Below the pieces are notes generated by a model that saw only the letters and a program-made list of their open reading frames with translations, did no database searches and was not told the origin of the DNA. Made by a program: the position numbers and the translations under genes. Below, in pieces: positions 14,491-19,383 of a DNA stretch of 19,383 nt. Origin of the DNA: Aliishimia sp963922415 (GTDB lineage Bacteria > Pseudomonadota > Alphaproteobacteria > Rhodobacterales > Rhodobacteraceae); assembly GCA_963922415.1 (NCBI GenBank), contig CAWUIP010000061.1, forward strand, positions 1 to 19,383, read 5' to 3'. Positions within the stretch are counted from its first letter, which is position 1. Each line of letters starts with the position of its first letter.

Positions 14491-15612
14491 CGGGTCGATG
14501 TCGCCTTGCTCTCGCGTGCGGTGAAACTCTGCTTGCCAGGCGTCAAAGCGCCCCTCGGCGATCGCCGCGCGCATCTGGGACATGATATCCTGATAGTAGT
14601 GCAGGTTGTGCCAGGTCAGCAGCATGGACGAGATGATCTCTTGGCTGCGAAACACATGGTGCAGATAGGCGCGAGAGTAGTTGCGGCAGACCGGACAGGT
14701 GCAGTTTTCATCCAGCGGGCGCGGATCATCTTGGTGGCGGGCATTCTTGATGTTGAGTTGGCCAAGCCGCGTAAACACCTGGCCCGTCCGGCCCGACCGC
14801 GATGGCAACACGCAATCCATCATGTCGATGCCCCGCGCCACCGCGCCCACGATATCGTCCGGCTTACCGACACCCATCAGATAGCGCGGCTTGTCCGTGG
14901 GCAGCTGTTCAGGCGCATAGTCGAGGCAGCCAAACATCGCCTCTTGCCCTTCACCCACCGCCAGACCCCCGACGGCATAGCCATCAAAGCCAATCTCGCG
15001 CAGCGCGTCGGCACTGGCGCGCCGCAAATCCTCCTCAAGCCCGCCCTGCTGAATGCCAAAGAGCGCATGCCCTGGCCGGTCGCCAAAGGCCGCGCGCGAC
15101 CGTTTGGCCCAACGCATGGAAAGCTCCATGCTAGACGCGATCCGGTCCCGGTCGGCCGGCAGCGCAGGGCACTCATCAAAGCACATCACGATGTCCGAAC
15201 CCAAAAGCGCCTGGATCTCCATCGACCGCTCGGGGCTCAGCACATGCGACGAGCCATCGATATGCGATTTGAAGGTCACCCCGTCCTCGGTCAGTTTGCG
15301 CAGCCCCGCAAGGCTCATGACTTGGAACCCGCCTGAGTCGGTCAGGATCGGCCCCGACCAGTTCATGAACGTATGCAACCCACCCAGCCGGTCGATCCGC
15401 TCTGCCGTGGGGCGCAGCATCAGGTGATAAGTGTTGCCCAGCAGGATGTCGGCCCCTGTGGCGGCCACGCTCTCGGGCATCATCGCCTTCACCGTCGCCG
15501 CCGTCCCAACGGGCATGAAGGCAGGCGTGCGGATCGTCCCGCGCGGGGTCGAGATTGCCCCCGTGCGCGCGCGGCCATCTGTGGCGTGAAGATCAAAGGT
15601 AAACTGCGGCAT
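14485..15612 (-). CDS. tgt: Queuine tRNA-ribosyltransferase (tRNA-guanine transglycosylase)
   Basis: A 375-residue enzyme that swaps guanine 34 for the queuine precursor preQ1 in tRNAs for Tyr, His, Asn and Asp. The TIM-barrel active site is complete: Asp92 in ILTDSGGFQ, Asp146 in MCFDECPA and the nucleophile Asp266 in GIDMMDCVLPSRSGR. The zinc ligands are Cys304, Cys306, Cys309 (CTCPVC) and His335 (LTWHNLHYY). The open frame reaches back to 15654, but the ATG at 15612 starts the usual MPQFTFDL core, gives the standard length and has AGGGCG before it. It is a housekeeping gene, divergent from the SPFH operon. Confidence 0.96.
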   Translation of the reverse strand: MPQFTFDLHATDGRARTGAISTPRGTIRTPAFMPVGTAATVKAMMPESVAATGADILLGNTYHLMLRPTAERIDRLGGLHTFMNWSGPILTDSGGFQVMSLAGLRKLTEDGVTFKSHIDGSSHVLSPERSMEIQALLGSDIVMCFDECPALPADRDRIASSMELSMRWAKRSRAAFGDRPGHALFGIQQGGLEEDLRRASADALREIGFDGYAVGGLAVGEGQEAMFGCLDYAPEQLPTDKPRYLMGVGKPDDIVGAVARGIDMMDCVLPSRSGRTGQVFTRLGQLNIKNARHQDDPRPLDENCTCPVCRNYSRAYLHHVFRSQEIISSMLLTWHNLHYYQDIMSQMRAAIAEGRFDAWQAEFHRTREQGDIDPL

Positions 15613-15710
15613 GCGCGCCCTGATGCCCTGCTTGACACCCAATGCCAAGCCCACATCGTTTTTCGGCCCCGCATTAAGCCGGGCGCAATCCCTTTGCGGT
15701 AGCTTTAGGC

Positions 15711-15739
15711 TTGGTGAAAGCGCTGTCGCCCTCTATATC
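15711..15739 (+). promoter_or_regulatory. Candidate sigma-70-type promoter for the SPFH/NfeD operon
   Basis: TTGGTG (15711-15716) and TATATC (15734-15739) are separated by 17 bp and lie about 70 bp before the GTG start at 15812. Both boxes match the consensus only partly, 3 and 4 of 6 bases. The 199-bp region between tgt and this operon must also hold the tgt promoter, which I cannot identify. Confidence 0.4.
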
Positions 15740-15811
15740 TAGAGCTGCAGGGACAGGATCGGCCCTTGAACCACCAGATCTTGCAGATGGACGCACGAAG
15801 GAACCAACAAA

Positions 15812-16708
15812 GTGGCCATAGAAGACATTCTTTTCGATCTGCTGAACGGCAATATCGTTTTCCTGATTGGGGCGATCCTTCTGTTCGTGATCGTCCTGCG
15901 TGCGGTCAAGATCGTGCCGCAGTCCGAAAAATTCGTGGTGGAGCGGTTTGGCCGTTTGCGCGCCGTTTTGGGGCCTGGGATCAACCTTATTGTCCCCTTC
16001 ATCGACCGCGTAGCGCATCAAGTTTCGATCCTGGAGCGGCAGTTGCCCAACCATAGCCAGGACGCGATTACCAAAGACAACGTGCTGGTGCAGGTCGAGA
16101 CCTCTGTCTTTTATCGGATCATCGAACCAGAGCGCACCGTCTATCGGATCCGGGACGTGGACGGGGCGATCACGACGACTGTGGCCGGGATCGTTCGGGC
16201 CGAAATCGGCAAGATGGACCTAGATGAGGTGCAATCTAACCGCGCCCAACTTATTGGGATCATTAAAGAAGCCGTCGCCGATGCCGTTGACAGCTGGGGG
16301 ATCGAAGTCACGCGTACCGAGATTCTGGACGTCAACCTGGATGCCGCAACACGCGATGCGATGCTGCAGCAATTGAACGCAGAGCGCGCGCGTCGGGCGC
16401 AAGTGACCGAAGCCGAGGGCCAAAAGCGCGCGGTGGAATTGGCCGCGGATGCCGAGCTTTACGCGTCAGAGCAGACCGCGAAGGCGCGACGTATTCTCGC
16501 AGATGCCGAAGCCTATGCGACGCAAGTCGTGGCAAAAGCCATCAATGAAAACGGGCTGGAGGCGGCACAGTATCAGATCGCGCTCAAGCAGGTCGAAAGC
16601 CTCACACAGCTTGGCCAATCACAGGGCAATCAAACGGTTGTGCTGCCCGCCAACGCGCTCGATGCCTTTGCTGACGCCTTCCAGCTTTTAAAAGGGCGTG
16701 CATCATGA
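15812..16708 (+). CDS. SPFH-domain (stomatin/prohibitin-like) membrane protein, QmcA type
   Basis: A 298-residue membrane-anchored scaffold protein. One N-terminal membrane segment (about residues 13-30, IVFLIGAILLFVIVLRAV) is followed by the SPFH domain, recognisable from VPQSEKFVVERFGRL and GPGINLIVPFIDRV, and then by an Ala/Glu-rich helical stretch, EAEGQKRAVELAADAE. Such proteins form large rings in membrane microdomains and often modulate proteases. The start is GTG at 15812, with AAGGAA at 15798-15803 as ribosome site. The TGA overlaps the NfeD-like gene by 4 nt, the standard SPFH-NfeD pairing. Confidence 0.93.
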   Translation: MAIEDILFDLLNGNIVFLIGAILLFVIVLRAVKIVPQSEKFVVERFGRLRAVLGPGINLIVPFIDRVAHQVSILERQLPNHSQDAITKDNVLVQVETSVFYRIIEPERTVYRIRDVDGAITTTVAGIVRAEIGKMDLDEVQSNRAQLIGIIKEAVADAVDSWGIEVTRTEILDVNLDAATRDAMLQQLNAERARRAQVTEAEGQKRAVELAADAELYASEQTAKARRILADAEAYATQVVAKAINENGLEAAQYQIALKQVESLTQLGQSQGNQTVVLPANALDAFADAFQLLKGRAS

Positions 16709-16989
16709 CGGCTTGGCTGGGGATTTGGTGGGCTTGGATCGGCCTCGCGCTGGCGCTAGGCGTGGTCGAGATTTTGGCGCCGGGGTTCATCTTTCTGGGC
16801 ATTGCAATTGGCGCCGGTATCCTTGGGATTTTGATGGCCGCCCTGCCCGACATCTTCGCGGATCTCAGTGTTTCAGTGCTTTTGACGTGGTTTGGTGGGC
16901 TATCGCTGTTGGCTTGGATTGGGCTGCGGCTGGGGTTTCGGAAGCAAACCTCTGACAGCAAAACCTTCACGAGCGACGTTAACGACTAA
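16705..16989 (+). CDS. Short NfeD-like membrane protein
   Basis: A 94-residue protein with three hydrophobic segments (about 5-23, 25-46 and 55-77), then a short charged tail, RKQTSDSKTFTSDVND. Position right after an SPFH gene, with a 4-nt ATGA overlap, and the membrane topology mark it as the NfeD-type partner. The soluble OB-fold domain found at the C-terminus of E. coli YbbJ (about 150 residues) is absent. The stop at 16987-16989 is clean with no sign of the missing domain downstream in this frame, so it is either a naturally short form or an old truncation. Confidence 0.78.
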   Translation: MTAWLGIWWAWIGLALALGVVEILAPGFIFLGIAIGAGILGILMAALPDIFADLSVSVLLTWFGGLSLLAWIGLRLGFRKQTSDSKTFTSDVND

Positions 16990-17230
16990 AGCGTACCGCC
17001 TTCGAGCTTAGCACCGGTGACGCTTATGTACCGACCGCGTCGAAGGCCTGCCGGTGCGTCGACCACGCGTGTCACGCTGAGCGCTAGAGCGCTTCGGGAG
17101 ACACGTGACTCCAAATTTCCCTGCCACGTTTCGCGTTCTAGGGACCTGATACACGTTTAACGTGTTAGGTTCACCCCGTAGCGCTTCAGATCAACAAACG
17201 CACCGGCATGCGACCCTTGCCATGGGGAGC

Positions 17231-17251
17231 GCGAGGGGCAGCGCCCCTCGC
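17231..17251. repeat. Perfect 9-bp hairpin, GC-rich intergenic palindrome
   Basis: GCGAGGGGC, loop AGC, GCCCCTCGC. It is a tight and very stable stem-loop, placed 79 bp after the stop of the OmpA-like gene on the minus strand. No T-run follows on either strand. Palindromes of this look recur in intergenic DNA of Rhodobacterales, so it may be a REP-like element as well as a transcript end. Confidence 0.7.
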
Positions 17252-17256
17252 CCCCG

Positions 17257-17279
17257 TCGGATCACCGCAGGTGATCCGA
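17257..17279. terminator. Perfect 10-bp hairpin downstream of the OmpA-like gene
   Basis: TCGGATCACC, loop GCA, GGTGATCCGA. It is only 5 bp from the neighbouring hairpin at 17231-17251 and 50 bp past the OmpA-like stop. The pair could act as a terminator for the minus-strand gene, although the following minus-strand sequence is G-rich and not T-rich. Confidence 0.5.
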
Positions 17280-17329
17280 AACACCTCCTCGCACCGCGAT
17301 GGCGGTCGACGCATTGCGGCAGACGCATG

Positions 17330-19383
17330 CTATTTCTCGGTGAATTTGATCTCAATCCGCCGGTTCTGCGCGCGGGCGAATTGCGTGTCATCGGTATTGA
17401 TCGGCTGGTACTCGCCAAATCCGTTGGCCGACAGCCGATCGGGCGGCAGACCGAGGAAGTTGACCATATAGCGCACCACCGACAGCGCGCGGGCCTGGCT
17501 CAGTTCCCAATTGTCAAAGAACTGGCCTTGCCCAGACAAGGGAATGTTGTCGGTATGCCCGTCCACCTGCAGCACCCAGTTGATTTCACTTGGGATTTCG
17601 TCCCCGATCTCGCGCAAGAGCGAGGCAATTTTGGCGATCTCAGCTTGCCCCGCCGCCGACAGCTCCGCTTGCCCCGGCGGGAACAGCACCTCGGAGGAAA
17701 ACACAAAGCGGTCGCCAACAATCCGGACCCCTTCGCGCGTGCCCAAGATGTCGCGCAAACGTCCAAAGAATTCTGACCGGTAGCGTTGCAGATCCACCGT
17801 CTCTTCTTGCAGACGCGCTTGTTCTTGCGACAGGCGCTCTTGCTCGGCCGCGAGCCGCCGCGCCTCTTCTTCCGCGCGCAGGCGTTCTGCGGCTTCCAAT
17901 TCGCGACGGCGCCGTTCTTCCGCCGCGACGCGGGCCAGCGCGGTATTCAACTCGGTTCCCAGGGACTGGAGTTGCACATCCCGCTGGCTGTCGCGGGTTT
18001 TGGCGTCATCCAACAACGCTTGCAATTGCCCCAACTGATTGCGGAGGGCTGCGACCTGCTGGTTCAAAAGCTCCGCCTCGCGTTGCGCCTCCGCACTCAG
18101 GCCCTCTTCTTGCGACAAGGCCGACCTTGCTGCGGCCAATAGGGCGGCCTGCTTTTCGGCTTCGGTTGTTTGGTCCTGGGCAAGCGTTTCTGCCGCCAGT
18201 TTCGCCGCCAAAGCGGCCTGCAACCGCGCGCGCAACTCGTCCTGGCTGAGCGCGGTGGACGCTTCCGCCGCTTCTAGCCGCTCCAGTGCCCCGGCGAGCC
18301 GTGCTTCAAGATCCGCTTTATCCGCGTTGAGAGCCGCAATCCGCGCCGTAGCCTCGTCCGTTTGACGCGTCAGATTTCCTTCGGCTTCGGCTAGGGCGGC
18401 GTCCTGCGCGGCCCGCGCTTCGACCAAGCGCGCAATCTCGCGCTCCATCTCTGCGATCCGGTCAAGCATTTGCGCCGCCCGTGCTTCCGCAGCGCGCGTG
18501 GCGGCCTGCTGTTCATCCAATTCAACCAACTGCGCGACCGCTTCGCCAAGTGCCGCCTCTTGCACCGCGCGCTCGTCCGCCAGACGCGCAGTTTCCGCTT
18601 CCAGCGCCGCCAGACGCGCGATCAACTCGGCAATCCGGTCCGAGGCATCCGCGTCCTGGGCCACCAAATCCGCGCGCAGATCTGACAGCGTCGCCTCTTG
18701 CTCTGCCGCACGGGTTCGGACCGCATCCAATTCAGCCTCGGCAGCCGCCAACGCGGATTGCGTGGCGCGCAAAAGCTGCCCTTGATCACCCTCAGCTTGC
18801 AAAAGCTGATCCACTTGCGCCTCGGAGGCCGCAAGGGACGCGGTGAGTTGGGCATTGGCCGCCTCAAGCTCCGCTGCCGATGCCGCAGCGCCACTCAGAT
18901 CCCCGCGCAACGCCGCCAACTGTTGGTCCAAGCGTGCCAGCCGCGCTTCGGCTGCGGAAAGTTGGTCTTGCGACTGATCCAGGTCGCTGGCCAGCGCATC
19001 GGCCCGCGCGGCGGCGTCTTGCGCAGAACTGGCAGCCGCCGCCCGATCATTTTGCAGACCATCGATCTGCAACAGGGCCGCGATCAACTGGCTGTCCAGA
19101 TCATCCTGAGCGGCCTGGGCTGCGGCCAAGAGCGTGAGCGTGTCTTCCGCCTCTTGCCGCTGTGCCTCCAACGACAGTGTCATCGCCGTCAACTCTGCAT
19201 CCGCATCCGCAAGCCGCGCACGCAAGGCTTCTGCGGCGGCGGCCTCGGCCAATTTCGCCTGCTCTTCTGCACTGAGCGCGGCTTGAGCTGCATCCAAATC
19301 CGCCGACAGCGCCAGCGTTTCGGCCGCTGCTTCCGCGTTTTGCGCCCGCAGATCGGCGACAAGCGCGTCCAGCGCTTCGGCCT
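17330..19383 (-). CDS. Coiled-coil protein with C-terminal OmpA/MotB peptidoglycan-binding domain (N-terminus outside window)
   Basis: The frame stays open to the right edge, so 684 residues are visible and the start lies outside. The first roughly 550 visible residues are Ala-, Glu-, Gln- and Leu-rich, with heptad-like spacing and repeated units such as LEAETARLADE and AALAAAEAEL, a very long coiled coil. The last 130 residues form an OmpA-type domain: FVFSSEVLFPPGQAELSAAG, then DGHTDNIPLSGQG, DNWELSQARALSVVRYM and the closing NRRIEIKF, with the Asp and Arg that usually hold diaminopimelate. It therefore probably spans the periplasm and grips peptidoglycan. In such proteins the missing N-terminus usually has one membrane helix, as in MotB, and a TolQ/ExbB/MotA-type gene often lies next door. 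Both are inference here. Confidence 0.88.
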   Translation of the reverse strand, partial: AEALDALVADLRAQNAEAAAETLALSADLDAAQAALSAEEQAKLAEAAAAEALRARLADADAELTAMTLSLEAQRQEAEDTLTLLAAAQAAQDDLDSQLIAALLQIDGLQNDRAAAASSAQDAAARADALASDLDQSQDQLSAAEARLARLDQQLAALRGDLSGAAASAAELEAANAQLTASLAASEAQVDQLLQAEGDQGQLLRATQSALAAAEAELDAVRTRAAEQEATLSDLRADLVAQDADASDRIAELIARLAALEAETARLADERAVQEAALGEAVAQLVELDEQQAATRAAEARAAQMLDRIAEMEREIARLVEARAAQDAALAEAEGNLTRQTDEATARIAALNADKADLEARLAGALERLEAAEASTALSQDELRARLQAALAAKLAAETLAQDQTTEAEKQAALLAAARSALSQEEGLSAEAQREAELLNQQVAALRNQLGQLQALLDDAKTRDSQRDVQLQSLGTELNTALARVAAEERRRRELEAAERLRAEEEARRLAAEQERLSQEQARLQEETVDLQRYRSEFFGRLRDILGTREGVRIVGDRFVFSSEVLFPPGQAELSAAGQAEIAKIASLLREIGDEIPSEINWVLQVDGHTDNIPLSGQGQFFDNWELSQARALSVVRYMVNFLGLPPDRLSANGFGEYQPINTDDTQFARAQNRRIEIKFTEK

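Larger units (their letters stand above)
16990..17329. other. 340-bp non-coding stretch rich in inverted repeats
   Basis: No credible gene lies here. It separates the converging NfeD-like and OmpA-like genes and holds several inverted repeats. GCCTTCGA (16998-17005) pairs with TCGAAGGC (17040-17047), and GCACCGG (17011-17017) with CCGGTGC (17051-17057); the two interleave like a pseudoknot. CTAGAGCGCTTCGGGAG (17084-17100) faces CACGTTTCGCGTTCTAG (17125-17141). ACACGTT T AACGTGT is at 17151-17165. Two perfect hairpins follow at 17231-17279. Termination of both genes probably occurs in this stretch. The rest may be remains of dispersed repeats. Confidence 0.6.

Noticed and set aside
15613..15654. 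Upstream start for tgt adding 14 residues
   Set aside because: The ATG at 15612 gives the standard Tgt N-terminus and length.

Overview
The window looks like a chromosome segment from a marine alphaproteobacterium of the Rhodobacterales (Roseobacter-type). The grounds are GC-rich DNA, tightly overlapping ATGA/TGATG gene junctions, a BetI-type TetR regulator, polyamine-type transport next to methylamine-type flavoproteins, an M-S-L molybdenum hydroxylase, and an OmpA-type coiled-coil protein of a kind common in that order. This is inference from gene content and not a sequence match.

Positions 1-13406 hold what appears to be one catabolic gene cluster in two divergent operons. The minus-strand operon encodes an FAD amine oxidase (2132-3394), a trimethylamine-dehydrogenase-like FMN/[4Fe-4S] enzyme (87-2135), and the first 30 codons of a second, closely related copy (1-90). 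All are joined by 4-nt overlaps. The plus-strand operon encodes a PotFGHI-type polyamine ABC importer (3875-8019), a BetI-like TetR repressor (8019-8657), a phosphobase-type N-methyltransferase (8660-9439), a three-subunit molybdenum hydroxylase (9561-13161) and a MoaD-like sulfur carrier (13161-13406). The 480-bp divergent control region carries two 18-bp palindromic operator candidates, probably bound by the TetR protein. Together these suggest uptake of a cationic nitrogen compound, oxidation or N-demethylation by flavoproteins, and hydroxylation by a molybdenum enzyme, probably on an N-heterocycle or an aldehyde. The substrate cannot be read from the sequence. An N-methylated heterocycle or quaternary amine is the best guess.

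Positions 13471-14306 (minus strand) hold two valine tRNA genes, anticodons TAC and CAC, flanking a histidine phosphatase gene. An extended imperfect palindrome (14382-14490) follows and runs into the 3' end of tgt, queuine tRNA-ribosyltransferase (14485-15612). Divergent from tgt is a two-gene membrane operon (15812-16989): an SPFH/stomatin-like protein and a short NfeD-like partner. A 340-bp non-coding stretch (16990-17329) is full of inverted repeats. The window closes with the C-terminal 684 residues of a long coiled-coil/OmpA-domain envelope protein (17330 to the right edge, minus strand). From 13471 onward the content is ordinary core chromosome, so the accessory catabolic cluster ends beside the 3' end of a tRNA gene.
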